NCBI GenBank assembly: GCA_004352715.1
Contig: SCFE01000119.1
Span: 1,248,553-1,312,552, forward strand
Reading direction: 5' to 3'
DNA: 64,000 nt
Source: Hofstenia miamia
Lineage: Eukaryota; Xenacoelomorpha; Acoela
Shown piece by piece: positions 46,565 through 58,476 of the stretch. Position 1 is the first letter of the stretch; every line of letters starts with the position of its first letter. A program made the position numbers and the translations under genes. The notes beneath the pieces were generated by a model. The model saw nothing but the letters and a program-made list of their open reading frames with translations. It did no database searches and was not told where the DNA came from.

Positions 46565-49008
46565 TTACCTTAACATTGAGAGAATTTAATTCTTTTTTAA
46601 AAAATGGAATTTTTTATCAAATATATTGAATTTTTTCAAGTACTTTATGGACAGTAATACATTTTAGTACAAATGTTCATCATTACATTGGAGTACGTCC
46701 ACCCACCAATAGAAGTGTCCAAATCTCAGGATTTTCAAATGTTGCCTGAAAATGTGGAAAAAGAGTTTGTCCTTTTAAAAGGATGCAGGCAGTTTAAGGT
46801 TATATATGACTTTTTTGAATACATCTTTTACCGTAAAAAATTAAATTTTAAGTCATTACTCAGTCATGGAATCAAAGTGCACGAATCATATTCAATTCTC
46901 CTAGGTTAACATTATTTGCTATGGACGTGCTAGTATATGATCAGTTTGCTATGCTCATAACATAGAGAAACATCAGTAAAATATATCTTCAAAATTCCAA
47001 ATTGAAATTTTCAGTATAAATTAGTAATATTAAAACTATATTTCAATATTTTTTACTAATGTTCTTAGTAAACTTCAACAAATATAAATACTTATAAATC
47101 TTGTAATATTAGTTGATATTGTACTTAACGAGCATTTTATTTTTAAGTAATTTTTGGTGAAATAGCGTATTTCCAATTACATTATATCTTGGATATGCCA
47201 GGTAAGAGTTATCAAAACAGGTATGAATATATTATCATGTTTAATAAACATTATTTTTGAAGAAGTTTTCGTGAACACTATCTTAAACTGCAAGCAAGTA
47301 ATTTTTTCTATGGTCTTTTATATATTAATATTCTAGTTTGAATACGAAACTGACCAAATATATATATATATTGTACAATTGTACACATTGTGCTTTAAGG
47401 GGATATATGCATAATCTTAATTGCATCTCGTTGAATTTGATGCAATGTTAATTAAAATTTCCAAAAGTTCACAGAATTCACAAGAAATTCCGAGAGTAAT
47501 TAAAAAATGCAACATTACATATTCATCAAAATTTTGAGCATTAAGGTCCAAAGTTATCAAGAATGCTACTAATAGCATTAACAAATAGTTTACTAATTAT
47601 TACTAGCATAATTAGTTGACTTACACTGGAGGCGAATTTCCGAATTATGACAAACGCATGCATATATATACTAACCAGAATTATTTCATGATTGAGAGAG
47701 TACCCATAAATTTCAAGCTTCATTTTTCAATTGATCAAATTTTCGAATAACTTGAGAGTAAAAAAATTATTAGTTGATGTGTTTAGAATTAGTACAACTT
47801 TCATGAATAAATTATTTTAAGATTTCATTGTATTTATATATTATAATTTGAGAAAAATCTGAAATAGAAAAAAAAAGCTTTTCACAATGCATTGTTTTAA
47901 ATTTAAGAAACTTTAGAAGTAATGATAAAATTTAAAAGTAAACATAAACTGGTGCAAAATTACTCCAACTACTGTCAGCTGATAAGTGTTCCTACCATTT
48001 TGGATTTTGCAACAAATTATTATAAATATATCCAATATAAATATATTTATGTGATACCGTCATAATTTATTTCAAGAAATATTTAAAAAATCTTTGCAAG
48101 AGATCGACAAACATGATACTTCTTTTACGAAACTTTCAAGATCCTTGCAAGAAATCCACGAAAAACTCTTGAAAATTTCTTTTAAAAAACTTCCAAGATC
48201 TTTGAAAGAAATCAAAAAATTAAGATTTATTCAAAGATTTTTCAAAAAGTCGTTTCCATATCATAAGTCGCCATTGTAGCATTTATTATTGTTGCCTAAT
48301 TACCACATCGTTTACAATTTTTTAGTAACTTTTTGTTGTTTCCTCGATTATATAGTAATATTTTCTTAAAATTATGGTATTCCTAAAAGTAAAATCGAGG
48401 TAGTTTTCAAAAAATTTATTCGGTTTTAATTTTCTTGCACATCAAAAACAACGGTTTCCGTTTTTTGAAATAAACTAATATCGTAAATTATAAACGTTAT
48501 TCAAGAGAAAAATACATTTCTAATGTATATTTTTATAACACTGCGTAAAGTTGATAATAGATCAAAACAAATGTGCCTATATTTCTAAAAATTTACTCAA
48601 CATTTCACACAACTCAACCCAAATGCAAAAATGACATATAATTTATAAACAATCTGTTGAAAAAATAATATTTACATTTTAATATTTACATTAGTAATCT
48701 TCTAAAAATCAGTTTTAGTTTCTAATGTCAGTGTGTAAATCTTATTGTAAGTTTCTAAGATTTCAAAATTTAGTCTAACAAACTGAAACATTTTTTGGTA
48801 AGCATCACAAAATTGGCCAAATTGGCACTAATTTAAATGGGGCCGCCGGATTTGGGCCGAGCGTGGTCCAAGGTGATGGAATTATGATACTGCCACATAT
48901 CATTTTCGGACTGATTTTGGATCAATGCAGAAGAATGTTTTAAGATTCTAGATATACTCTCTTGTCCTGAATGGACCAACAGTTTTAGATGAAAAATTTT
49001 GTTTAAGG
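46565..49008. other. AT-rich stretch
   Basis: Contains a short TA run at 47358-47371 and, at about 48110-48240, an imperfect internal repetition of a 'caag-tctt-gaaagaaatc' motif. The 48835-48880 GC patch (ggggccgccggatttgggcc) probably belongs to the maT relic that follows. No gene supported. Confidence 0.35.
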
Positions 49009-49009
49009 T

Positions 49010-49250
49010 CAAGACACTGCACCTTCACATGGATCAAGAAAAACTCAGGACTTCGTGTATAGAAGCTAGTGCTTTTCTTCATAGGTTCATATGTGGCCAT
49101 CCAACTCACCAAACGTGAATGTGCTGGATTTCTTTGTGTGGGGTAGTTTTAGCAAGTGTTAATGCACTATCAAAAATCAGTGTTGATGAAGCTTCTTTCA
49201 GATGAGAAATTTGAGATGTTGCCACCGATTCCGTGCCAGAGTTATAGCTG
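49010..49250 (+). pseudogene. maT-type transposase relic with DD37D spacing
   Basis: The plus strand reads QDTAPSHGSRKTQDF from 49010 and, in the same frame, MWPSNSPNVNVLDFFVWG near 49091-49144. These match the second catalytic aspartate block (QD.AP.H) and the third block (WP..SPDLN.LD). Exactly 37 residues, two of them stops, separate the two aspartates, the DD37D spacing of maT elements in the Tc1/mariner superfamily. CCHRFRARVIAVM near 49218-49256 fits the C-terminus. The first aspartate and N-terminus were not found. Clearly dead. Confidence 0.7.
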
Positions 49251-49374
49251 TGATGTTTTTGTTTGTTTAACAATCTTGTTATATATCTATTTACTGTCGG
49301 GGCTTTGCTTATTCAATTAAAATTAATGAGATTTTGGTTTACAAAAAATTATGGATTTCACTGTAAGAAGACAC

Positions 49375-49397
49375 TATATATATATATATATATATAT
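49375..49397. repeat. TA microsatellite
   Basis: 23 bp of TA about 120 bp beyond the maT relic. Confidence 0.85.
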
Positions 49398-50130
49398 TTG
49401 TTAATACGATTGGCCACGCCATGACAAATCTCTTTTAATCCGTTGCAATATTGCGTCAAATATTCGGTGTAAACTAATCTATTAACTGATTAAAAACTTT
49501 GCGCCTGTGTTGAATTCTTGAGCTAAATGTCATCTGTGAGTTATGAGTTCAAATTATTAGCAAAATAATTCACACCTCATCAAATTAAGCCATTGGCACG
49601 AAATGGGAAGTTAAATCATTCATGACTATCTCCAAAGGTTAAGCTTGACATAAAAGGCTAGTGTAAACTGTGATTAATGATTTAACTTCAAGTGAATATG
49701 AATTGAAAAAATCATTGAAACTATATTTTAAAAATACGAAAATCATCATTCATGGCTTTCTGTTGCCTCAGTCAACTGTAAGGCAATTAAGCGAATCTAT
49801 AATCAACAACGTTATATATTAAACCATTAAATAAACATAAATAATTATATTCATTTATGATGTTATGAAATGCTATACTTATGAAAAAAAATTAGACTCA
49901 GAAAATTTTCTCAAAAGAGATAGAGATTAACACAATTGTTGTTGTTTAGAATGGTTTTAATATATTTACCAGATCAGCAGTTAAAGATAGATAAACTATC
50001 CTTGTCTTTAATGCATTTTGACAAATATTATAAAATTGAGCTCATTAAATTTGTTCTTTTCTCTGCCATAATTAAATAGTGAAATTTTTAAACATATCAA
50101 TCAATTCTTGTTATTATTTGGATATTCTTC

Positions 50131-50322
50131 TCAACATAAATTTCCAATTACATCAAGACATTTTCCAGAAAGGATTATGTCTGGAAAAATAAAAGAAAAT
50201 TGTAGGATTCTATTGTTGACATCCAGAAAGGGAGTTGCATCAGCATGCTCCAGAATCCAGTCGTCTGAATAGAGTGTGTTGACATAGCAAGAGAATTCTT
50301 TTACCACTGAATAGTACTTCTA
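50131..50322 (-). CDS. Coding-like open stretch, unknown
   Basis: The minus strand is open between two stops for about 62 codons, containing NTLYSDDWILEHADATPFLD followed by a hydrophobic section. The first half is GC-enriched. A weak acceptor (actattcag) lies at its start. No ATG, no recognisable domain. It may be a decayed transposon frame. Confidence 0.18.
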
Positions 50323-51130
50323 GCTAATTTATTGCAAAATTCTGTTTGAAAAATTTCAGTCTCATTTTTTTTGCAATTAGGTATATGAAACAAATTTTTT
50401 AACAATGAATATAGAATTTTATAGCACATTTTTTCTTCAGTACAGAAGAAGTTAAGGCACCGAACGAAATTTGGAATAATCACTTTTCGAATTGAATAAG
50501 CATAGTATATTGCATTAAATATGAGAAATTGTTAAAAAAATTTAAGCTATAAACAACTTCAAGCAAATCATTGAAGAAAATGCAAGTAGCGACAGACAGT
50601 ATATAAACTAAATTTTGGTATTCAAAAATATGGTTTAATTAAAATTGGATTTGTGCATTAAAATCTAGTCATGAGATATTTTTAGGGAGTTAAAATATAT
50701 AAACATGAAAATTGCGTTAGATAGGTTAAAATTCAACATAGCACTTTTGTTTTTTAGATACAATTCAATATTGTTAAAAATAATTGTTAGCGAGCAATTG
50801 ACTTTATATTCCAGCTAAAAGCATCTTCTGGCTTAAATACAAATTTATCATAACAATAAATATCTAGAATTAACGCAAAGTAGGAGGTTGCGCAAGATTG
50901 AAAAGATACAATGAAGGAGAAACATCTTCATTACAAGAGTTGTCGAAAATAGATTAGGGTAAAAAACAACGCAATCATTTCAACAAATATTCCTGAGCAC
51001 GAGAACAATTGCATTTATATTGAAATAGGGTGCATAGACGAAATATACTAAGTTGTTGTAGAATTACAGCATGCTAACATAATAATCACGTTTGAATTTT
51101 GCGCGTAAATTCTTTGCTGAATCGAGGTTA

Positions 51131-51357
51131 TGTATGATGTGTGTTCTCACTAAGATCTTGAACGTTGGCAGCAACTAATTGGAAATTGTTAGATTTTTTT
51201 TATCAACCCCTTTAAATAAATTTGAGGATCGTTGAAATGTTTTTCTTGTTATTCTTAAAATGAAGTTGTAATTCAATTCCTTAGAGCAAGTTTTAGAGTA
51301 TGATGCGTTTTCTCATTAAGATCTCGATTGTTGGCAGGAACTAATTGGAAGTGTTGA
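51131..51357. repeat. Diverged 60-bp direct repeat
   Basis: GTATGATGTGTGTTCTCACT at about 51132 and GTATGATGCGTTTTCTCATT at about 51298 begin two related blocks that continue through TTGGCAG-AACTAATTGGAA. About 85% identical, spacing about 166 bp. Possibly an old tandem duplication or two ends of one element. Confidence 0.6.
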
Positions 51358-51599
51358 TAAGACTCGAGGATCCCCCATGCGGTGAGCTTATTGTTTGGAC
51401 TCGATCAGACGATAAGATAGTCAACGTTAATGAGAGCACTTTACTTTTTCATTTTTATTCTCCGAAAAATTTCTTAATATATCTTCCTACATGTACTGCA
51501 CATGTCAACAATGAATATTACAAAAAGAACAATCTTAGGCACCACATATTTGGTTGGTTCAGCCATGTACAACTATTATTTAAGCAGTTTTGATTGATT

Positions 51600-52417
51600 T
51601 TAGTTTTACAGCATTTATTTAGTATATTTCCGAATTGTTTGAGTAAAGTACACTGAAAAACTCTATATGACCTGGAAGGGAATTTCTCTTTCCTATGAAA
51701 TTTTTGAATGATGCGAAGAATTCTTAGTGAGAAGGTCCTAACTTCCTAATGAATTTTTTTCTAAATATCTACGCATTCTATGTATGGTATTGTTTTTTTC
51801 AGGCGAGAATAAGATGTTTTAATCTTGGTGAAAATTTTTATTATTAATATTATTATTAGTATGAAAAAAAGTAAAAAAAGGAAAAAATATTGTGTATGGT
51901 AGTATTATTCACCACTTTTTGCATGAAATTTTTGTACTTGTGAAAAAAATATAAAGCAACGAGAAAATTATATTTGAAATTGATAAGTCAGAAATGGATT
52001 CTACTGAATTCTATTATTTCCAACTGCTAAAACTAATATTTCAAATATTTCAAAACCCCTAAATTTTTAGATTTAATGACATTATCATGTATTATGATGA
52101 TTTCATATTTTTGAAAATTTGAAATTATCAGTGTTGACATGAAAAATATTGGTGCAATATTTCGTTTTAAAATAGTAACCCAAGCCAGTTAGATAGAGGG
52201 GGGATCTTACCTCTCTAAGCCTAAGGGTCCCAAAAGGTCCAGGTCTAATAAGGTTAATGCTCTTTCCAAATTTTCAAAGTATTGAAATACAACAATTTAT
52301 ACATTCCCAAGTGTCAGGAATCAAGTTCCTTATGACTTTACCTTATTAGCATGTTTCTGCTGATTTCTTGCATGATTTGAACAAATGTCATTCAATTTAA
52401 TAAAACCAGATAGCTGT

Positions 52418-52423
<6 letters not shown>
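51600..52423. other. AT-rich stretch with a GC patch
   Basis: A GC-rich patch (gaggggggatcttacctctc, continuing with gggtcccaaaaggtcc) lies at 52190-52250 and may be transposon debris. Otherwise ATT-rich low complexity. Confidence 0.35.
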
Positions 52424-52450
<27 letters not shown>

Positions 52451-53370
52451 NNNNNNNNNNNNNNNNNNNNNNNNNNNNNNNNNNNNNNNNNNNNNNNNNN
52501 NNNNNNNNNNNNNNNNNNNNNNNNNNNNNNNNNNNNNNNNNNNNNNNNNNNNNNNNNNNNNNNNNNNNNNNNNNNNNNNNNNNNNNNNNNNNNNNNNNNN
52601 NNNNNNNNNNNNNNNNNNNNNNNNNNNNNNNNNNNNNNNNNNNNNNNNNNNNNNNNNNNNNNNNNNNNNNNNNNNNNNNNNNNNNNNNNNNNNNNNNNNN
52701 NNNNNNNNNNNNNNNNNNNNNNNNNNNNNNNNNNNNNNNNNNNNNNNNNNNNNNNNNNNNNNNNNNNNNNNNNNNNNNNNNNNNNNNNNNNNNNNNNNNN
52801 NNNNNNNNNNNNNNNNNNNNNNNNNNNNNNNNNNNNNNNNNNNNNNNNNNNNNNNNNNNNNNNNNNNNNNNNNNNNNNNNNNNNNNNNNNNNNNNNNNNN
52901 NNNNNNNNNNNNNNNNNNNNNNNNNNNNNNNNNNNNNNNNNNNNNNNNNNNNNNNNNNNNNNNNNNNNNNNNNNNNNNNNNNNNNNNNNNNNNNNNNNNN
53001 NNNNNNNNNNNNNNNNNNNNNNNNNNNNNNNNNNNNNNNNNNNNNNNNNNNNNNNNNNNNNNNNNNNNNNNNNNNNNNNNNNNNNNNNNNNNNNNNNNNN
53101 NNNNNNNNNNNNNNNNNNNNNNNNNNNNNNNNNNNNNNNNNNNNNNNNNNNNNNNNNNNNNNNNNNNNNNNNNNNNNNNNNNNNNNNNNNNNNNNNNNNN
53201 NNNNNNNNNNNNNNNNNNNNNNNNNNNNNNNNNNNNNNNNNNNNNNNNNNNNNNNNNNNNNNNNNNNNNNNNNNNNNNNNNNNNNNNNNNNNNNNNNNNN
53301 NNNNNNNNNNNNNNNNNNNNNNNNNNNNNNNNNNNNNNNNNNNNNNNNNNNNNNNNNNNTATATATATAT
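52424..53370. other. 909-bp assembly gap inside a TA repeat
   Basis: 52451-53359 is unknown. TA runs border it on both sides (52424-52450 and 53360-53370), so a long microsatellite or palindrome probably broke the assembly. Open frames crossing the gap are artefacts. Confidence 0.95.
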
Positions 53371-53378
53371 GCTATAGA

Positions 53379-53604
53379 AAGATTGTGTCATTAAGGATTT
53401 CGTGAAATCCCTAAAATTTCAGGGAAGTTTTGAAATGCTATTTCACTTAAAAACTAATAGGACAACTAAATTTGATAAGTTGGGGTTAGGGTTATGGTTA
53501 GGTTTCGTACTTTTTATTAAATACATAAAGTATCTAGGTATTTTCATGTTTTTATGAAGTTAGGAAATTTTGAGATTTCACGAAATTCCTAATTACACAA
53601 TCTT
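53379..53604. mobile_element. TIR element with AAGATTGTGT ends
   Basis: A 226-bp unit. The left end AAGATTGTGTCATTAAGGAT and the inward-read right end AAGATTGTGTAATTAGGAAT match over about 30 bp, continuing through TTTCGTGAAATC. The middle contains GGGGTTAGGGTTATGGTTAGG, a degenerate telomere-like run. Target duplications are not clear because the left flank is the gap-edge TA repeat. Superfamily unassigned. Confidence 0.65.
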
Positions 53605-53610
53605 ACGGTA

Positions 53611-53612
<2 letters not shown>

Positions 53613-53649
<37 letters not shown>
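53613..53649. repeat. Compound CA/TA microsatellite
   Basis: About 12 bp of CA followed by about 25 bp of TA, eight bases beyond the right end of the preceding element. Confidence 0.85.
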
Positions 53650-53653
<4 letters not shown>

Positions 53654-55984
53654 ATTTTGACTAAATTTTCTCAATACATGCATATGGCTTTCAGCACAGA
53701 GATGGATATGGGTAAAAAATGAAATTTAAGCCCCTTCCAAATCACCTGGTATAGGTCAAATCTAAGATATATGATCTCTCAATACTATGACTTTTGAACG
53801 TAGCCCTTGCAGTTCACGACTATTGTTGAGTTGGGTTAACTGCGATTTCAGAAAATACTCAGGCTGGTGTGCTTGATGTGGTGAATCGCAGAATAGGATA
53901 TTAAAAATGCAATTTTCGCATTGCTGTACCCACTTTCCCAATGTATCAAATCTGTTGTTTTAAGCTGCATCAGTCAAATTGCTCATTGGATCAGCAATGT
54001 CTTTTATTGATTACTTTCACTGAATAATTTTAGAAGTGTGAGATTTTATAATTCAGAAAATATTTAATGGTAATTTTGTCAATAAGTGCTTGGAAAGTAT
54101 AATTAGCTTTCTTGTTATTAAAAGAAATATTATTTTCATAAATTCGTCTACATACTTCTTTATTTCTCTGCATTTTCACATCTTTCTTTCAGTTATATGT
54201 TTAAGCATTTTTTGATATTGCTGTAGCAATTATTAGTATAGATATTTGAAACATTGAAAAATAGCCTTTAGGAACTAATAGATGGCAGTATGGAAACATA
54301 TTTACAAGTTAAACTTAATTTTATGCGCCTTGTTTAAATATTTTTTTATGTTATTTGAATTTGAAATGTCAGTAAATCAATGGCATCTAGACCTCAAGAA
54401 TCACAGAAGCTAGAGTTTCAAAACATATTTCCTTGTGTGAGTTTGGTTATTGGAAAATATTATTATATATATTATATATATTATAGTGTACCTGCAAATA
54501 ATGGAACATTAATCAGTGAGCCATTCCTTAAAAAATTTTCGGTTTTGCTTAGACGGGTAAAATTGTCCGATTTGATTGCTTAACTTATGTTGACGGAAAC
54601 ACATGGACAAACCTTTTCAGTTGGGCTTCAGTTTTTAAAAAAAATAGTGGAATAATGTGTAAAATGTGCCTTCAAAGCAGGTTTCCTTCTGGACGTTAAG
54701 AAATCAGTTAAATTCAATAAGGATTTAGAAAGATATTTTTTTGCAAAGGGGACTTTTTTAGTGCAGAATGCAGCTCAAATATTTTTAGTATATTTTCAGG
54801 GTTTTAAGATAAATTGTCTACACAAGCAGGTGACTCAATTGTATATGTCTGCTAGAAATAGATTGAATACCCTTAAATGACAAGTGGTCAGATTGCCATG
54901 TCATGGTGTGTACTATTTTTGATGTGGTCTGATGATCTCATATTCTCAAATTTTGAATTCAAGGAAATCAACTGTTAGAGAAAACATCCCTAATATTAAA
55001 ATACAGATGTGCATAGCCTCAAAATGATAGATTTTGCAAAGCTGTTGCTATTTTTTAACTCACTTGAAACCAATACTTTTTTGCCGTGCTTTTTGAATTA
55101 ATAGCCTAAATTTTAGTGGGAATTTTAAGAAGATATTTCAATAGCATATTATTTTTTGTATGTGTATAGCAAGATATATTGTTCAAATATAATTATTAAT
55201 ATTATAACTCTTTAGGCACATCTAATTAGAGTTGAAATTCACACTTTTAGCTTTAGAATTGGGTTTTTGAAAGTCTGGTTTTCAGCTGGTAAATGATTAG
55301 CCGTGACACCACTAATAAGGGATTTGAAATCAATAAAATTTTGAATGTCAACTCTGTAATTAATAATAGAAATAATATATACAAACTGCCGTATATGAAC
55401 AGATAAATGTATTCATTCGTATGGTGATTTTTTAAGTAAAATCGTTTAAAATGAACAATAAAAATAAGCTTACAACTATTTTATTGTAAAAATTTGACAA
55501 TATTATAGGTGTATGTCAACCACATTACAGTGTACAATATGAGAGTTCGGTTTCATGAATGGTACAATATTAAAAGAATTTCCAATGTTAGGATTAGTTC
55601 AGAACTTTAGGACTCGATTCCTAATTTTTCAAGGAGGACACTCGTGTTAGGCGAATGCTTTGCAGGTACCTACCTGATTTTAGGAATGACTTTAAAACTA
55701 TGCCTTGGCATCGTAAGAATATTTTTAATTTGAATGGATCAGCTGCCGTAGTTGACCTAGGCTCCTGAGCCTATGGATTCTTTGTGGAGAGATCTATGTA
55801 AACTTTTTGTGAATTGGATATGAATCGGAAAATATTGTGTAACCTTAGGAGGTTATTGATTTTGAAATCTTAGTTTGAATTACATAATGGACATGAACAA
55901 AAAACAAGCCGTTCAAATTTCTTAACATATTATTCATTTCATTTTGTCTTTTTTGATACCCCAGCAGGTACGCTATGTGCAGTG
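53650..55984. other. AT-rich stretch without a gene
   Basis: A tattata run lies at 54470-54485. The rest shows no repeat ends or coding pattern that I can support. Confidence 0.35.
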
Positions 55985-56310
55985 CAGACTTGTCAACGAA
56001 CCGAGCCGAACGGAGCTTGATCAGAGCATTTGATATACAACGAGCCCAAAACGAGCCTTTGTTAAGCCGAGCCAATTTATAGTTCTGCTTTTTAGTTTGC
56101 TCATGCAGATTTTTCTAATTTTTTTATTCAATATACCTTTTTTATAATCGTATTTTTAAAATGTTTACTAAATAATTGGAAGAGCTGTTTTAAAATTTCT
56201 GAGAATGCAGTATTTTTTGATAAAAATATCGAGCTAAAACGAGCCTCATTGAATGGTTCTATGTGGCGAGCCGAGCCGAGCTTAAAAATGTCGGCTCGTT
56301 GACAAGTCTG
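55985..56310. mobile_element. hAT-like MITE, copy 2, perfect 8-bp duplication
   Basis: A 326-bp element flanked by an exact GTGCAGTG duplication (55977-55984 and 56311-56318). The ends are CAGACTTGTCAACGAACC and, inward from the right, CAGACTTGTCAACGAGCC. It aligns with 44271-44612 along its length. GAGCC/CGAGC motifs occur at least ten times, mostly within 90 bp of either end, as expected of binding sites for a transposase supplied in trans. It appears younger than copy 1. No coding capacity. Confidence 0.92.
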
Positions 56311-57607
56311 GTGCAGTGTCAGGAAGCAACTAACGCCCAAACAGAAAACGAATATTTGAAAATACTTATTATGAATATTTTGTAAGACCAACGTTTTGTA
56401 TCTTATAAACTAAAAATAAATACTACACAATAAAATTTGAAAGCTAAACTGAATAATAGAAAAGTATAACACTCTTCTGTAAATGTAAATATTTTTCAAC
56501 ACATTGCTTACAAAATATATGGCAGTCACTGTAATAGTAAGACATGTTTGAAAGTTCTGCTGATTTTTCCAATTCTTAGGCTAATGCCTGCCCAAACAGG
56601 CGCATGTCCAACTCTGCGTGTGCCCGGTGGGATGTTTCAATGACAAATATGCTTTCTGCATAATTGATATAAATATTGAGAGCTTAGGAGGCAGACATAT
56701 TCAGCATTTATACTAATTTCTGCTTTTGCTGAAATAGCTAATTGAAGCTATGGGTATTTATTGTATGAATTGATTTATCAAATTCCATAGAGTCGCAGTG
56801 CATGTAACGTCCTTGAATTATTAGCATAATAATGTGCCCGTTTTTTAAAAAAGTACATTATTATAGTGTTATTTGAAAAATTTATGTCTCAATTAATCAC
56901 AGAGACGACACTAAGAACAAATATAAATTTAAAGCCTCCGATTTGACGCCATTGCGTTGAACGCTTACTGAATGTACGATGTATTTGAAACTGAAGTAAT
57001 TTTAGGTAAGACCTGTGTCTGTGTGACTCTTCTGTAGCGGAAACATCAGAAAAAACGGTCGTTTCGAAATCGTTTAGAAAGTGGTAGAAACGAAAGTGGG
57101 ATAAAAAGCGATGTAAGCATTCTGTTTGTGATTGTGTTTAACTTTCAAATAAAGCATTTCTATTGGTCGCTATTAATTAGATTGTATAAGCTTTTTAATC
57201 ATTTTCGTTGTATCTCTCATAGACGTTAACGTATTTCACATTCTGTGCATGATTATATGGTGTTTCCTGTAGTAATAAGACTAATTAGGTTGGGATGAAG
57301 ATATCTCTTGAAACTACCGTTATGTATATGGCTTCAAATAAATTAATATCCGTTTTATATCATGATATAAAAATAAAAGCATAAAAGTAAGGAAGCAGTT
57401 ATATATTCTACTATTATAAATCCATTGACGAGGCTAATTAATTGTGCTATTTGAAAGTTTTAAGAGGAGTTTCAAATTATTCAATATCGCATCAGTAGCA
57501 ATCATATTTTCACAAACCGCTTTACAGTAGAAATTATAAGATTAACGTATCCTTTAAAAAATAATTTAGAATTATAAATAATGCTTCAATAGACATACGA
57601 ATATTAA
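56311..57607. other. AT-rich stretch with a small GC patch
   Basis: 56580-56640 (gcctgcccaaacaggcgcatg) is GC-rich, with a short inverted repeat GCCTG/CAGGC, probably repeat debris. No gene supported. Confidence 0.35.
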
Positions 57608-58476
57608 TGTTTATGCTAAAAAACATTCCAAGGTCCAAGAAATGCTTGTTACAACATTATATTTCTTAATTAACGAATGAAGCAATGCGTACAGTACTGG
57701 CCAAAAGTTTGGGAACACTTTCCAAATTTAGAAATTTTTGTATTTTATTCTAAAAAACGCAATGTGGAAACAATGTAATAACACAATATAGAGACAATAT
57801 GATAACACCGTGTAGAAAGTAAATAATTAATTCAGAAAAACTCACTAATATTTTGTATGTCTGCCATTATTGGCCAAACACGCAGCAATGCGATTTGACA
57901 TTGACTCGACCAGCTTTCTACAATAACCATCCGTAATCTCTATGCAGCATACCACTTTAATGTGCATTGGCGCTTCCTGAGACAGTTTTTGATGTGATGA
58001 CAGCAATTTTCTATGACGTTGAGGTCTGGGGAGTTTCCCGGNTGTTTATGCTAAAAAACATTCCAAGGTCCAAGAAATGCTTGTTACAACATTATATTTC
58101 TTAATTAACGAATGAAGCAATGCGTACAGTACTGGCCAAAAGTTTGGGAACACTTTCCAAATTTAGAAATTTTTGTATTTTATTCTAAAAAACGCAATGT
58201 GGAAACAATGTAATAACACAATATAGAGACAATATGATAACACCGTGTAGAAAGTAAATAATTAATTCAGAAAAACTCACTAATATTTTGTATGTCTGCC
58301 ATTATTGGCCAAACACGCAGCAATGCGATTTGACATTGACTCGACCAGCTTTCTACAATAACCATCCGTAATCTCTATGCAGCATACCACTTTAATGTGC
58401 ATTGGCGCTTCCTGAGACAGTTTTTGATGTGATGACAGCAATTTTCTATGACGTTGAGGTCTGGGGAGTTTCCCGG
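57608..58476. repeat. 434-bp direct duplication joined by an N
   Basis: 57608-58041 and 58043-58476 are the same 434 bp, separated only by the N at 58042. It duplicates the left end of the Tc1-type element, including its inverted repeat (57692 and 58127). This is probably an unmerged contig overlap. Confidence 0.88.

Noticed and set aside
52385-53391. Frames of over 320 codons on both strands
   Set aside because: They consist almost wholly of the 909-bp gap.
57608-58476. Tandem or nested Tc1 insertion with two left ends
   Set aside because: The duplicated block is divided by a lone N and includes non-element flank, as expected of an assembly overlap.
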